From: Phylloscopus collybita | Lineage: Eukaryota; Chordata; Aves; Passeriformes; Phylloscopidae | DNA: 64,000 nucleotides | NCBI GenBank assembly: GCA_027886175.1 | Contig: JAJNNQ010000006.1 | Coordinates: 11,739,501-11,803,500 of the forward strand | Direction: 5' to 3' | Shown here: in pieces, positions 1 to 13,937 of the stretch | How the letters are laid out: each line of letters opens with the position of its first letter | Numbering within the stretch: position 1 is the stretch's first letter | The notes under the pieces: model-generated | The model's input: the letters and a program-made list of their open reading frames with translations, nothing else | The model's database searches: none | Told to the model about the DNA's origin: nothing | Position numbers and translations under genes: made by a program

Positions 1-2848
1 TAAGCAAAATATTATAGCAAATTTAATGTAAGCTAAAGAAGCCTGCATTAAAAATTGTATCTGAAATATGCATGCATTTTAGGAATACAACATTTTGAGA
101 GACCAGTAGGCTTTTTAGAATAATTTCCAAGGTTGCACTGATAATACAATCAGATCAAAGAAAATTCTAAGGATTTTAAAAAATAAACGTATTGCTTTAA
201 TTTTATAGCCAATGAAACCTTAAAAGATTTGTATTAGCTCTAACAGAGAAATTGCTCCTGCTGCTACTTTGAAAATGTTTGAGTAATAAGATCCTGCAAA
301 TTTTTAATATAAATATACCAGTTGTAGTGTAATTAACTGCAAATTGGAGATAGGAGTAGTCTTGAGGAATGACTTCTGCATTTGACTACTCATTAGCAAT
401 TTGAAAGTGTAATTGCTCTTAAACATGTCTTCTTCCTAATTTTATTACGAAGCTTATAAATGTGAGGAATTTGATTTATTCTGCACAGTATTTGCTTATA
501 CTGAATGTGTAAAGTTTTTTTCTTCTGTACTCCGCACACAGGTCAGTAAGAGCAGATAAAGCAGTGAGCTGATTGGTTTACACTTGCCCCATAATAAACA
601 GGACTCCAAAGGAATCTTCTGAGGGGCCAACAAAACAAACAAAAGAAGGGAGAAGGACAGGCAAGCAAGCAAGCACACTGAGAGTTGACATTTCACTGCA
701 TACTATTTTAAACCCCATGAAAGCAACAGCCATGAATCCCACAAAAACAGGAACCCTACCAGCTTTGGTACATCTTTCTGTCATTTGACATCATTTCTAC
801 CTGGGCAAGGGGAGTGAACCCGAGGGCCCTTATGGTATCACAGTACTTGCTGAAGCCTCCCGGTCACCCCCTGCACTGGATTGGCATGTAAACCCTGCAC
901 CCAAAAGCAGGGCATCTACTGGGCACATTACACAGTAAGGTTTTTAAATTTTGCCCTCTGTGAAATCAAAGCAAGGGGATGTCTGCAAAGAGCTCTTTGT
1001 ACATTTTGCAGCTTTGCTTCATGGTAACTGGCAATGACTCATTATAACGTGAGCTACATGGATGCACATTAACTTGGTTACTCAATTTCAGTAGACTACT
1101 TTGAACACTTTATATTATTAAACATCAGGCAAGGTATTTTCTATGCTCGTATTTTAAACACTGGGATTTGCAAAAGGAAAAAAATAAAAATTGCAGCTTT
1201 CCCACCACCCTCTGAGCCCCAAGATATAAAAAACTGCAATTGCAAAACTCAACGTCAGATCTTGCCTAACCCCACATATCCCCCAGTCATGACATAAAGA
1301 GGGAAAGAAACCTGAAAGGCACTGCTACTAGACTTTATCAATAAAACAGAATATTATGTAATACACAATAAAATGCTTCATACCTGGAGTTGAAAAAACG
1401 AAAAGGGTTAACAGCTGACCTGGCACAGCCCCACATGCTCTCTCTGGAAATTGAACACAGACAATTAGGAATTTTAAGTTACCCCAAATAATCGAAGGGG
1501 GCTTAGACAAGCTTGAGGAACACTTACTGCAAAGTAAGTAAGGCACATAGCTTCAGTGTGGAACGCACTTTAGGTTTTTTCCATTCACTCAAAACTCTTC
1601 TCAAACTGAATTTGCTCTGTAGATGTCTCAGCTAATGATAAGTTAAGTCATTAGGAGCTCTGCAATTAATTTTCATGGCAGCAAAGTCAAAGCTTAAGTG
1701 CCCACATGTCACTCAGTGGCAATTCTGGATCATGATAGATCATATTTTCTTATTAAAAAATAATCAGCAACGAAGAGGTAAACTCTAATGAGAATCTACA
1801 GCAGGCAGACATTGCATGAAGAGAAAACAGTGGCTGCAGTGAATGTCTGCTCCCAGAATTCTGCTGCATCAGTAATATTATTCCCAACACTACACAGAAA
1901 AACTTAGGCTTTAACATTTTTATTTAGAACTGGGACTCCAGGGAAAATAGACAATCTTCTAAAACACTATTTTGAATAATGAACCACACAAATACACAGT
2001 GCCTTAGCTGTACAAACTCCTGTGCTGGTTGAGATCTGGAGCATGTGAAATGTTCCTTTTCACTGACAAATTCAGATCTACTGTATGCGCTCAAACAAGA
2101 AGCATCATACAGACTGTTTTTGGAAAAAGTCCCACCAAGTTAGGGGGAAAAAAACCCAAACCTGTAGAAAGCCAAGAACATGAATTAGCTCCTTTAGTCC
2201 CTCTCTCTGCGGTTCAGACCTCAAATGTACTGTGAAAGTAGTCTGAGGCCAATGCCCAAGAAACTAGCAAAAATATTAGAGTAACAGTATGAATCATAAA
2301 AAAGCCCTAGCATGCTAGCAGTTGAATGCATTTGCACTGAAAATGTTTTGGATCTTTTACAATGCGCAATTAAAATGTCCAGGTTGGCATAGGAATTGTT
2401 GAAAGTGAAAAGGAAATTTTCAGAACAACTTTGCTTGATTTATATAATTGCATTTTCCACTGGCCCTTGGAAACCTACAAATAATCTATTTGCTCTCAAA
2501 ATTTTGCACTGCATGCTTTGAATCTGACACATTTCCCTGCTTCAAGTGTACAGTAAATATTGGCTTTCTTTACTGTTTTTGCCATTTGTTAGATGCTAAA
2601 TTTCTGGTAATGACAGAAATATGCTATGTTGATCACAAAATGATTTAAAGAATTTTTGTAGTGTGTTATTAGCTCTATCACTGCCTCACACTGTTTTGAT
2701 TTTTCCCACTCTCTTGGTTCACTCTCCACGTAGTCTTTTCCCTCTCAGAAATATATAAAGTACTTGTCCCACGGTATCAAATAGGTCCAGATTTTATTTT
2801 GCAGCTGGGTCAGTACCTAATTAAATAGCACTGCGACAAAATCGGCCC

Positions 2849-2866
2849 TGCCCCCTCAGGGGCAGA
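2849..2866. other. GC-rich perfect hairpin
   Basis: CTGCCCC and GGGGCAG, a perfect 7-bp stem around CTCA, stand in otherwise AT-rich DNA. Function unknown. Confidence 0.6.
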
Positions 2867-3499
2867 TAACTGAAAGCAATATGCACTGGAAAAATGGTTA
2901 CTGGAAACCATTAACACCAATAGTTCTCTTTCATGTCAATTAGTTTGCAATTATCTCTGTGTCTTATTGAAAAATCATTTCTTTGCACAGGTGATATAAA
3001 CAACAATACATTACCTAGAAGTGGTAACTCTGAATATTGGACACTGCTTTTCATAAAGTTCCCAACTAAGCAACAGGGCAGACCAAAAGACAGTTGCTGA
3101 GGTTAAGTATTTGCATGCTGAATTTTTGCCAGTGAGAAATTTAGCAACTAAAACTCTGTTTAGAACCTACAGTGTTCAGGCACTGAAGCAAAAGACACTC
3201 AGGCGTCATACAACCAACCTCACTGATGCCTCAAACTTACTATGCTCCTCTCGATTTGGTGTGAAAGCCAAAGGGCTGTGGCCTCACACCCAGCCTCTTC
3301 TACAACCCAGAAACCATGGAGAGAAACACCTAACACTTGCCTCTGGAACTTGAAGCTTATGTGTGCTATGAAAATGGCTAAAACACATCTCAGCTAAATC
3401 AGCATAAAAGGATCTGTAACAGTCACTTCCCAATCCAAAATGCAAGTGTAGAATAAAGATGAAAAGGACCACTCCTGGTTATCTTTTGCATACAAATGC

Positions 3500-3600
3500 A
3501 GATATTTGGCTTCCTCAGTTAGTGCTCTAACCACCAGGCTTTTATGCCATAGGTGGGTGGCTGCATCACTGCTGGCTGTCCCATTTTTACACAGAGAGAT
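3500..3600 (-). mobile_element. Possible MIR/tRNA-derived SINE head (minus strand)
   Basis: The plus strand reads CCTCAGTTAGTGCTCTAACC-ACCAGGCTTTTATGCC, resembling the reverse complement of the tRNA-like head of an amniote SINE. Nothing else of the element is convincing, so this is a weak call. Confidence 0.35.
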
Positions 3601-6212
3601 GGCCAATGGGAAGAGGACAGCACGCTCTGGGTGTTACAATAGGCAGAAATAGGTAAACTCAGAACCCGACCTCTTCACTTCCACAACAGAAAGTTGGGAA
3701 CAGGAGCTGTTCTTTTTTTTTCCAAACTACTTTAATGAACTGCTACAGTTCAGAAGCCCAAGCTCTAAAGAGAGCAGAAACAACTCACAGCCAAGTCCCT
3801 AGTTAGGATGTAAGTGGAGACAGCTCTAGGAAGCTGATTGGTCTGCCTGTTGAATTTCAAAGTCTTTAACTCTTAGTTTACTGTACTGTGGGAGTGTTAA
3901 TGTCTTGTGCAGGTGCTCTGCCACACTGCTGGGACCAATCACCCATTTCATTACCTCTCAACACCTCCACCAGACCTCCCCCAAAGCAGAAAATCTGCAT
4001 CTTGTCTCAAGTGCCTGTGCTCTTGTGGCTCACCTTGGTCCTGCGTACCTGCAGTACCTCACGTGTGTTGCAGGCATCTGGAGATAGTGAACCTCTGTGT
4101 CGTACAGTATATTGACAAGGATGTACCTGTTACAGAATTTCCTGTACTTGCAGTTCCTCTCAAGCAAAAGGAAAACCACATTCTATCATTCTGACTATGC
4201 TTTAGGAATGGCAAAGGATCTCAGAAATTATGTGGTGATACAGACAGCAAGCAGTTCTGAAGTGGAAAAATTGAGTGCAAAAGAAATCAACCTGTTCAGC
4301 TTGGTAAATAATTTTCAGCAAGCAATTTATTATACAACATTACCAAATTATTGTGCTTTTGAAACTTTTATGACTGAGATTTTGGTCATTATTATAGTTC
4401 CTCCTGTGAATTTATTTATCAATGGTTTGACTCTTTGGCCCTGACAAGCAACTGATTACAGAAACAGCAGTGCTCATCAGTTCTTAAGAGAAATACCATG
4501 GTGACTTATATATCTATCTGTCAGCATTGTGTGTCCTTGATTTGTCATGCATCACCCCAGCACCATGCTAAATACTGTACTTTTCATGCAAGTAATTGAG
4601 GGACATATTTTGACAGGACTGGGACTGCTGACTTTTAATGAGTACATAAACCAGGTATTTCTTTTACTGCCTGATGTCAGCTTCTGGTCATTCCCAGGTT
4701 AATTTATTTTTCAGGCTCTATTGCAATGCTGGACTTTTCAGCTAGCAGCAGATCCTGTATAGAGGATAGGGTGAACACTTTCTAGGGCAGCCTCTGGCCT
4801 CAGTGCCTGCCAGCCTGTTGCATGCCCCCCCCGAGCTAGCAACACAGGTTAGACAAGAAAGCTCTGGCTGTTGCTGCCTCCTCTGATCCACCCTGGTCTC
4901 TTCTTTCTTTTCTGCCTGCCTCAGCTTTCATATTGGCTTGCACTACTTTATTCTGTGGCAACTCAGTATATCTCACAAGGATAAATAAAGAAAAATATGA
5001 CCCAGAACCTCATGCTCGACACATCTTTTGTCATTGCTCTAATGATGGAAGTGCAGAGTTTGACCCTGAAACCTGTGACTGTCATTACTTCAGGATTAGA
5101 TGCTATAATATCAGCCATTGTGCTGCTTTACACTTTGTTTTAGCCTTCAATTCCTGTATTTTGACTAGAGTAATTGCATATGTGTGGTGGCTGTAAGGTC
5201 CAAGTATCCTTCCTGAGATATATTAAAAATAGTAATGCTCATGTTCTAAGTCACACACATATGGACAGTGACTCCACCTTAGCACACAGCCTCAACACAA
5301 AAAAACCCCTCTCTTCATATCTATCATCCAAGAACTTCCATTTGCTCCTCTTTTATCTCCAGCCTAAAAAGAACTTGCTGTGAGAAATGAGGTTGTGTTA
5401 AAATCACTACTAGTCAAAGAGGACTGAACTATGAAAGATGGGAAAAATCTTTTCCCACTATGCAGGAGAAAGGAAAATGGCAGGAAAAAAAATGTATGTT
5501 AATTTTTTTTTATCCCTGTATTTACATGCTCAGTCAATTATGCCTTGCCAAACAGAGTTCCCCTCTTAACCAGTTCCTTCCTTTACATGCAGTTTACATA
5601 CCCGTGACCTACACAACTTCTGTGGTTTTGCATGCATTGATCTAAACACTCAGGACAATATTTCCATAAATCAATGTAAGCACTGCTATTAAGATTTAAT
5701 TGTGCCGCATGTATGTCCATCACAAAATCACAGAAACTGCCTTATGGAAAAGAAAAGATAAAAACTTATCTAATCTAGATAATGAAATAAGAAGTAATTT
5801 TGGCTCAAGTGACAGCAGAGGACAATGCTCTTTCTTTTTCTTATCAGTAAGTCAAAGTAGCAGTTCACCCAGGTAGTTTTATTGTGAGTTTTCCTGGCAG
5901 TGTTCTGCTATCCAATCCGCACCTATGAGTATTTGTTACAGCTCTAAATTTCTTAAGGAACACTGCTCTGACCCTGCTTTCTGTGCTGATTTAGAAAGTA
6001 AGAACATAAAAAGCTGAATAACGAATCACTGGGGAAAGAGATGCCAAACAGGTATACAAACTGCTAACTGGGTAGCACTAATTCATAATGTTATTTATAA
6101 TTCATTTTTCAGTGTCATGCTCTTCAAGCAATTGCAGAATGCCTGCCTCACTATCTATAAAATGCATTTCACATATCTAACAACTAATGACTCAAGCTTC
6201 ACTCTGGAGCAA

Positions 6213-6412
6213 CACAATATAGTGGATTAAGAACAGGAGTAAGAGGCAGATGTACCTGATCCCAACTCTTTCTCTGCCTTGCTGCACAGCCTTGAGCAAG
6301 TCACTAACCTGTGGATAATTGTAATATTTGAACACACAGGGGACCTGTACAATTTAATTAGTTAATGTTTGCAAAGCACTCCAAAGATAAAAAATGCTAT
6401 ATGAATGATAAT
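6213..6412 (+). mobile_element. MIR-family SINE remnant (plus strand)
   Basis: The block begins ACACAATATAGTGGATTAAG (the tRNA-like head), continues ATCCCAACTCTTTCTCTGCC, then CCTTGAGCAAGTCACTAACC (the core GGGCAAGTCACTTAACC region). It ends with TGTTTGCAAAGCACTCCAAA and ATGCTATATGAATGATAAT, the typical tail. It is strongly diverged, as expected for an ancient amniote SINE. Confidence 0.75.
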
Positions 6413-7169
6413 CTCATGCTATTGATCCATGGCATTTTATTCCAAAGCACGTTTGTGTAAACATGTTTAGAAATGTAAAATTCCAGTAATGGCGAAGTTT
6501 GACAGCTACCTTGAAAACATTGGCACCTCTCAGACTAAAAGTTACATTAATTAACAAATTTAACTTATGATTAAGAAGACATTTATATATGAATTCAATA
6601 CAGACGTTAAACTGAAGCCGGGAAACAAGATATTTGAAAGTTTCTGTGTGCTAGATGGAGGAAGTGAAAGAGACATATAGAAGATATCAATGAACCAATA
6701 CATGTTACAAGCAACTCTTTCTCTGTAAGAAATGGTCTCCCAAATAGCCTAAGTGTTGAGTTACTTGTGGTTTTTTTTAGAATCCAGACTTCTCTTACTT
6801 TCAGGACTAATCATTAGATCAAACAAAGCGAATGGCAAACAGAAACAGGATTTTGGACTTTAACAGAACCAGGATTCCTTGGTTCTTCAAGCTTATTAGG
6901 CAATTAATTTAAATATTTCTCTCAAAAGGAAAATATTACTCCTAGCAATGGTGTGGTAAAAGCTCGAGAATGACCTACTCAACAGTCACAGAAACTTATT
7001 CTTACAGAGGAAGACAGGATTTTGTGTAGACCAAGGTAAAAGCACTCCTATTTTCAAATTAGCTTTCTTCACGGAACAATTTGACAATACCCCTGTCTCC
7101 TGAAACACTTCCATTTAAGCAATACAGCCCTTTCAAAGCAGGAAGTGATGTTAATTTCTCTGTAGAAAC

Positions 7170-7229
7170 TGCTTTTGATTTACAGTTGCCATTCACTGTT
7201 CTAATGCTTTTGATTTACAGTCACCATTC
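7170..7229 (+). repeat. Short direct duplication, 25-bp copies 35 bp apart
   Basis: TGCTTTTGATTTACAGT then TGCCATTC at 7170-7194 recurs as the same 17-mer then CACCATTC at 7205-7229, with two mismatches. Confidence 0.88.
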
Positions 7230-8734
7230 CCCTGTTTCTAATGATCATTGGCTGATGGGGAATCTTGTTATCCTGGCAAAAAGCCTTGGGAAATATAGCA
7301 GAAAATTTTCACACCAAAATATCCTAGTGCATGCACAGGATGGCATCCTTTGATTTTACTGCCCAACTGTCAAGTTACTGAACTTTTCTTTTGTCAAACA
7401 TCACACATTTTTTAAAAAAGAACCTCTTTAGAATAATACGGGTTTATTGGATTATTGAAATACTCAGGTTCATACTTAGTGCCTACAGAACAATTGTGAA
7501 AGGTATACAGGTCTTTCAGGCTCTTGAAGTCCTTAATAAGGGCTTTAGGCCAATTCATTTTTATATGCCAACAGATCTTTCTGAGAATTCAGATTTTGCT
7601 AGAAATAACTTTATAAAGTGCCATATAAACACACTGTAGAAGAAGTCAGTACTTCTTTAATAAGCTGTCTGAACTGCATGTAGGGAGTGCACGTAGGTAG
7701 GAGAAATCACACCTGAAGTGGTTGCTGCAGGTCAAATACAGGTGTACTAGTTCAGCTTCTTCTCAAGCCATAGACTTCCAGCATGGCCTTAGAAAATAAC
7801 ATAGAGGGAGTTTCCTCATATACAACTACAGCAATATAAAGTCTAATCACTCTCCCTAAACCACTTCTCCAGGTTCCTTTACAGCTGCCGGGGAAGACAG
7901 ATACCTTTTGAAAGGCAGATGATCATAACTGGTAAGATGATTTTACCTAGAAATACCTCTCCACTAAAGAAATCCAAAATACTTGAGCCTAACTTTTGGA
8001 TAGCTTCCATTGTGCAAGATGAACTTTGGTGCAAGGTTATGTCCAAATCAGACAGTCCAGCACCGCCCAGAGGTTGTCTAAGGTAACTGAGACACAGCAC
8101 ACTCTGCCAGCTCAGGGGGTCCCTTGGGCCAGTAGCCAGCATCCAATCCAGCAACACTTTTCACTGCAGAAACCTCTTCTGCCACACGATACTTACTTGA
8201 GACTGCTGACAAAAAATAAAACAAAACTAGAACAGAAACATCCCTGAAATAATGACACAGTGGGGGCACCAACCATAATAGAGATGCCTTGCAGGGCTCT
8301 ATGTCACCACTATCTTTCATTTATGTATCTGCACAAATGCCTCTCAATGTTCTTAGCAAGTCAGTTCAGTTTGCAGAACAACTCTGGAGGAGGCCAAGGA
8401 GAACCCTCACCATGTTACAGCCTCTGGGGAGGTCAGAGACCCAACAGACAGCTCTTTCTTAGTGTGTGGTCCAATTTCCTTCCAATTGCAGCAACTATGC
8501 AACCTTCCGCTCTAAAGTCTTGCTGCAATGGAAAAATGCAACCCAGACTTGGGTATTCTTCATGAGACAAGTAAAATTAAAATTGATATATTCCCACAAT
8601 TTCACTTCAAATCAGTTAGTGTTCTCCGGTGAAAAAAAAATCCTTTATTGAGGAGTTCTGGATGAGCACTAGCCAATTCTCCATCTGTAAAACCACCATT
8701 CAGTTGTGTGCCAGTTTTAAGATGAGCATAGAAG

Positions 8735-8765
8735 ATGTTTTAAGATGTTTTAAGTTTTAAGATGT
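8735..8765 (+). repeat. Tandem GATGTTTTAA repeat
   Basis: GATGTTTTAA occurs twice in tandem and is followed by GTTTTAAGATG. This is a small slippage-type repeat. Confidence 0.8.
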
Positions 8766-9111
8766 ACCAGAGAAGAGAGAAGCAAAGTTCACACAAGCCC
8801 TACTGAAACACCCTCGCTTATGTTTCTTGGAGACTTGGGACAAAGTATTTTGTCTGCAAGTGGAAGAAAAAAAATGAGGTGAAAGTTCCCTATAATAAAT
8901 AGCTCAACAGTAGTAATGATTGCAACCGAAGCAGGAAAACAAACTATACCAGGGTAGAAAATGAATGGCTGATGGAAACAAAGATACAAACTTCCAAAGA
9001 AATAAAAAAAAACCACAGAAAGTGATTTACACTGAAGAAGAGGAGGGAGAAAAAAAAAGACATCTAGGAAAAAAAAAGTCAGATTTGAAAAGCATGTACT
9101 AATTTAAGAGA

Positions 9112-9160
9112 GTACATTGGTATGGTGGTTAGGCCACCTGTCTGTTGTGGAATTGCTTTT
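9112..9160 (+). mobile_element. Possible tRNA-derived SINE head (plus strand)
   Basis: TTGGTATGGTGGTTAGGCCA-CCTGTCTGTTGTGG resembles the start of an amniote tRNA-derived SINE. There is no matching body downstream, so this is only a suggestion. Confidence 0.25.
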
Positions 9161-11363
9161 TTGCTAGTGCAGTATCCAAAACTAACTCCTACTGTATTGC
9201 AGTAATAGATGCCAGAGAATTTACAAATTAAGTAAGATGATCACATTAGCATCAATGTATCAATCACATAAAGCAGCCAAAGAGAACACGGTTAGGGTCC
9301 CTAATCTCATTTTCATACAAGCATTCTGAGGCACCCAGCTCAGCGCAAAGAGGAATTCATGTTAAAGGTCAGAACAGTAACATACAAATGACAAATCCCA
9401 TCTCTGTGAATTAACTGCAGCTATAACTACAAGTAGACAGGATTTCCTCTCTAAAATTGCTGTCTCTCCCTTACTCCAAAAAACAATGCACTATCTGAAG
9501 CATCATCAGTTTATATGAATAGTTCCTCTTTTCCTTGACATTTGAAAGAAAAAAATGGTTCCATCAAAGGAGTTTCCTCCACTTACAACACCTAAGGAGA
9601 AAAAAAGTCTAGAGAAAGAGGAATTTCTGCATCTTTGGATTTTTACCAACATAGTGGTCTAAAGTTCATGCTAAAAATCACCCTCTGACTCTCCTGCTTC
9701 TGCAAGTAAGACATCTTTAGTTACACATATTCAGGGAGGGAGAGGTTTTGCATGCTGTAAAATGATGTGTTTTACCACACAAGTGTGCAGGAAATAAGGA
9801 GATGAATGCTCTGTTCAGGATTTGCATTACCACGTACCATGGACACGGCTCCTGAGGCCATCCCGCATCAGTTCTGCATAGGGATGGAAAGGCTGCCAGG
9901 CTGAGAGAACAGCATGTTGCCTCCGTGAGGAACCCTCAAAAAGTCTTACTGGTCTTCTAGGGGTTGACTAATACCTTCTTCCTTGGCTTCATAAAGATTT
10001 CTGGAGTGTATTTGAGATTTGGCTCTGAATATATGATGCTATTCTTGCTGTGTAATAAGCATCAGTGGTCTCAGGCATATAGAGGCAAATCTGCTCTTTG
10101 TTAGATGTTACATGTCAAAATGAGTTTGTAAAACATGCCACAAAAAGGATGAAATGCTGCTTACAATACAAAGCCCATTGAAATCTACATAATGCTGCAA
10201 TATTTATTATCAGCCAGAGCATATTATCTGAGAATAACAAATTATTCTCAGTCCATATTTTGTAAGGCATAGCAACTTCCATAAAGCAGCATTGTCACAG
10301 GAAGAAATTCCACCGAAGTACCCTGCTTGAAATAATGACTTTATTTATCTCTAACTTTACATTATTGATTGGGTTTGTTGAACTGAAGGAGAACTATGAA
10401 CTCACTCCAAAAGAACTACTGAGAAAGAAGTCTGGAAGCCAACATGAAGCTTGCAGCAAGAAGGCAATTTCCCTGAGAAAAAATAGTCATTTGGTCACTT
10501 GGTCACTCTACAAATATGCAAGCAAATTACATTCTGCTTGTGTAAATAAGAACTAATGCCAAACACGTGGCTCTTAGTGTTTCACTGTCACAGTTTTTTA
10601 TTCCTAAGAATTTTGTTCTTGTAAGACTACAGTGGACCTGAAACAAAGCAGCAACATCAGTGGATGCCATCCAGCTTAAGAGGACATGAAAAGCAAAGCT
10701 TTCAAACAGACATGCCAAACTGTCCCATGACCCAGCTAGGTAAGCGTCCCTTCCAGAAGGACAAGCTTAAAAATGGCTGTATTAAAACAACAGTTTCACC
10801 AAAAGCTGACAAGCTGATTTCCCTGTGGTTAAAAGCTGGCAGACTGAGACGCAAGGGAAGATACAGGAGCACTCAGTACAATCCCGTCACTCCCAGCCTC
10901 TGGCACAGTGGCTCCCCAGTCAGGCGCTGTGGATTGCCGTGGCCTCACCTTGCACCAGGGATCTGCAGTGCTGACAAGTGTCCCAGGCAGCTGTCTGCAC
11001 GCCCAGGGGCGATGGAGAGGAACCGGAGCTCACAGGCTGGAGTCTCTCTCTGTCCCTAAATCAGACAGCTTGAATAGGGCACAGAGATTGCTGCCTGAAC
11101 GTGCCAAGCGCTACCCAGCCCCTATGCAGGGAGTGAGGTAACTGCCTGGGATGCAGATACCCACACTGGCAAGATGAATCCTGAGCCTCACAGACAGCAC
11201 ACAGGGAAAGGCAGGGGGTAAGAAAAGGCAAGGCACTGAGGCAATCCCTCACAGCCCCACACGCTGTGTGTACAGGATCAACCCAAAGCAAATGCCCACC
11301 ACCCATACTGAAATTCCTGGAGTCTTACCCTTACTGCTCTTAAAGAATAGGTGGCAGTAGGCA

Positions 11364-11370
11364 AATATAT

Positions 11371-11401
<31 letters not shown>

Positions 11402-11405
11402 TATT
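11364..11405. repeat. (AT)n microsatellite with interspersed ATAC
   Basis: An uninterrupted alternation of A and T with two C-containing interruptions, ending in a pure (AT) run. It is likely polymorphic. Confidence 0.92.
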
Positions 11406-12847
11406 CATTATCCTTATGCACAGTAATTTAAAACATGTCTGAAAAACAATCAGGAAAAGGTCAGCTGTTGCCAAGCACCTGCTACCGAGCACCTACAAAC
11501 TGGTATTGTATTGAACAATTACAAATTCGTACAAACAGAACTGTACAACATCAATTGGTACTGACGAAAAGGACGCTGCTGTCACTTTGGAAGTACTGTG
11601 GTGTACTTCCCAGCCACTCTTTGCAAGAAGTTATTTTTTGGGCAGCTATTCAACAGAAAGAGCTTACAAGCTCACTTAGGAAAGAACACACCCTGTGGGA
11701 CAGTCATCCAGACTCGAGGGCCAGCCTGCCTCCCTCAGGCACTAAGCTTTGACCTACACTTTATTGACTGCTGAAGAAGTCTCTCTATGCATGTCCCTAT
11801 GCTGCCCAGTTATTCAGCAGAACAGTAGGTGCCTTTCCATGCCCTCAGAGGAAATTCCTGCCTGCTAAGTTTAGATACTGAAATTGAGCACACAGGATCT
11901 CCCTTTGGAAGGCTGCAGAGACACTTTCCTCTCCACAATAAGGCTATGTAGAATGAGAGCTTCTTTTTCAGTGGAACTCTTTGCTAAACATCTAGTATTA
12001 AGGTACATGTTAGATGCCTAAAATCAAAATAGAGCCTGCCTGTAGGGCACAATATCATGGACCAAGTAAGAAACAGATTGAGTGCAGTCAGCATGAAGTG
12101 CCAACATTCCTTTTCAACTCAGCAGCTGTATGTGTTGTGTCTGTGACTGAGAGCGAAGTAAAGATGACAAATTGCAGATCGCAGTCAAATTAGATTTTCC
12201 TAATGGGGCTTTTGAAATAAACTAACAGATTACTGTTTAAATAAAACCTGTAACAAGAGTAAGTTGATGTTATATGATTAAATTTCTTAATTTAATTCTT
12301 AAGCTCCAGAGCCAGTCAAGTAATACTCAACATATTCACCTTCACAAATTGTGGAATGCATCGCACAAAAGCTAAAAAAGCTTCTCATGGTTTGACCAAT
12401 TCTCTAAGTGTTCAAGCAATATCACAGAGAACAGTATCTACCTGCCAGTCAAATATTAAAATTATTTGCAGGTGCTCCATACTTCCTTCTTCAGTAATTA
12501 GACAGTGCAAAATCATTTAGTACAAAATCACAATGTGTTATCTTATTTTTCTGACTTACTATGTGTGCTATAAATTGAGAAAAAATACTTAGCACTTCAG
12601 GGCCTGGTGTCATGACTAGAAAATTGAAAATTTTGGGACCTGTCTATCAAGCAATAGGCTCACTGGTGAAGAGACTTTCCCCTCCTTTATCACTGTTAGA
12701 AAGGAAGGCTGCTAATCACAGAACCACCACCTCGTCTTGACCTGCCCACAAACACATCTCTCTCTCTGCTTCAAGAGAATATTGGTTTGAGGTTCACAGT
12801 TACGGTGCTCGGCTGGAAGATGAGGTAGCACATGTCTGGCAAAAATG

Positions 12848-12960
12848 CAAAAAAAAAACCCCAAAAGGCAAAACAAACAAACAAACAAACAAAAACCAAA
12901 CAAAAAACCAAAACAAACAAACCACGCACCACCCAAAAAACCACGACTCAACAAAAAACC
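12848..12960 (+). repeat. A-rich CAAA/CCAAAA low-complexity tract
   Basis: Starts with a nine-base A run, then CCCCAAAAGG, (CAAA)n with five near-perfect units near 12870-12893, and degenerate CCAAAA units to about 12960. Any open frame through it (lysine/asparagine-rich on plus, phenylalanine-rich on minus) is low-complexity noise. Confidence 0.88.
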
Positions 12961-13189
12961 CATAGGCAAGCCCTCCCCAAACAAAATGTCAGCTCTTTTA
13001 GCTATTGATGTCCAGGAAAAAAAAAAGCAAAACAGTTTTAGATACCATATTAAGACATTTAAAATGCATCTATAACAATTTATACACTAGCAATGTCTAA
13101 TGGGCTTTCATATACCCATTTTTATTTAATGATGTCCAGAATGCCCATATTTTGAACCTCTCTGATAAAGTAACGAGTTTTGTGGGTCT

Positions 13190-13335
13190 AGCACAGGCTT
13201 CAGTGCCTGGAGGCTCTAGTTCTATTTCCAGCTCTGCTTCGGACCTACAGGGTGACCTTTACGCATAACCTCATTTTCCTCACCTATAAAATGGGGATAT
13301 TAATACTTATTTACCTCACAGTTGGTTCCCTTCCA
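13190..13335 (+). mobile_element. MIR-family SINE remnant (plus strand)
   Basis: The sequence has TTCCAGCTCTGCTTCGGACC, a GGGTGACCTTTACGCATAACC stretch, then CTCATTTTCCTCACCTATAA, AATGGGGATATTAATACTTA and TTTACCTCACAG. These are the conserved MIR core and the region after it in the right order. The head is poorly preserved. Confidence 0.78.
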
Positions 13336-13937
13336 GCTGCTACGGTGACTGAATAACCTCATGCATCTACAGATTGCTAATGTTCATGATGAACTGTTTC
13401 TTCTTTTCAAACAAGCGGTGCAGGCACGAAATTAAGAAATTATTTGTCCACCCAGTTAGCAAAAGTACACGGAAAAATAACAGCAATGGGAAAAACTGTT
13501 TGAAGCCCCTCAGTAATTTCCTTCCAATGAAACTGTCCTTCAGGAGGAATGTTGCTAGTTCCTATCTGACAGCAACTGGAATCAACTTCCTGATGCTGTT
13601 TTCAGTCAAGGAAAAAAATACATGTTTTTTGAGTGGTAATCTAACTTGGTCTCTCTTTAGAGAGGATATAAAACCACTGCAAGCTTTCCAAGTATATAAA
13701 GGGGAAGAAAAAATTTCTATTTGAAACTCAACCCTAATAATGAGGGCAGAGAGAAAGAAAGGAAAAGAGCACGAGAGAGACAAGAGATACAGTCATCTCT
13801 TCCAAAAGGGAATAAAGCTCCATGGAAAAGGTGCTGGCAGGTATGCTGCCCGCAGGTGGGAGGACACCCCTGCAGCACTGGTGCCTCTGTCAGCCTGGGA
13901 ACATCTCAGCAACACTCATCTTGTCTGGGAATGTGAT

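Noticed and set aside
4097..4444. 115-codon plus-strand open frame
   Set aside because: No similarity to a known protein and no splice or promoter context.
10664..11306. Overlapping 77-131-codon frames on both strands
   Set aside because: The patch is somewhat GC-richer, so stops are rarer, but no frame shows a domain or exon signals.
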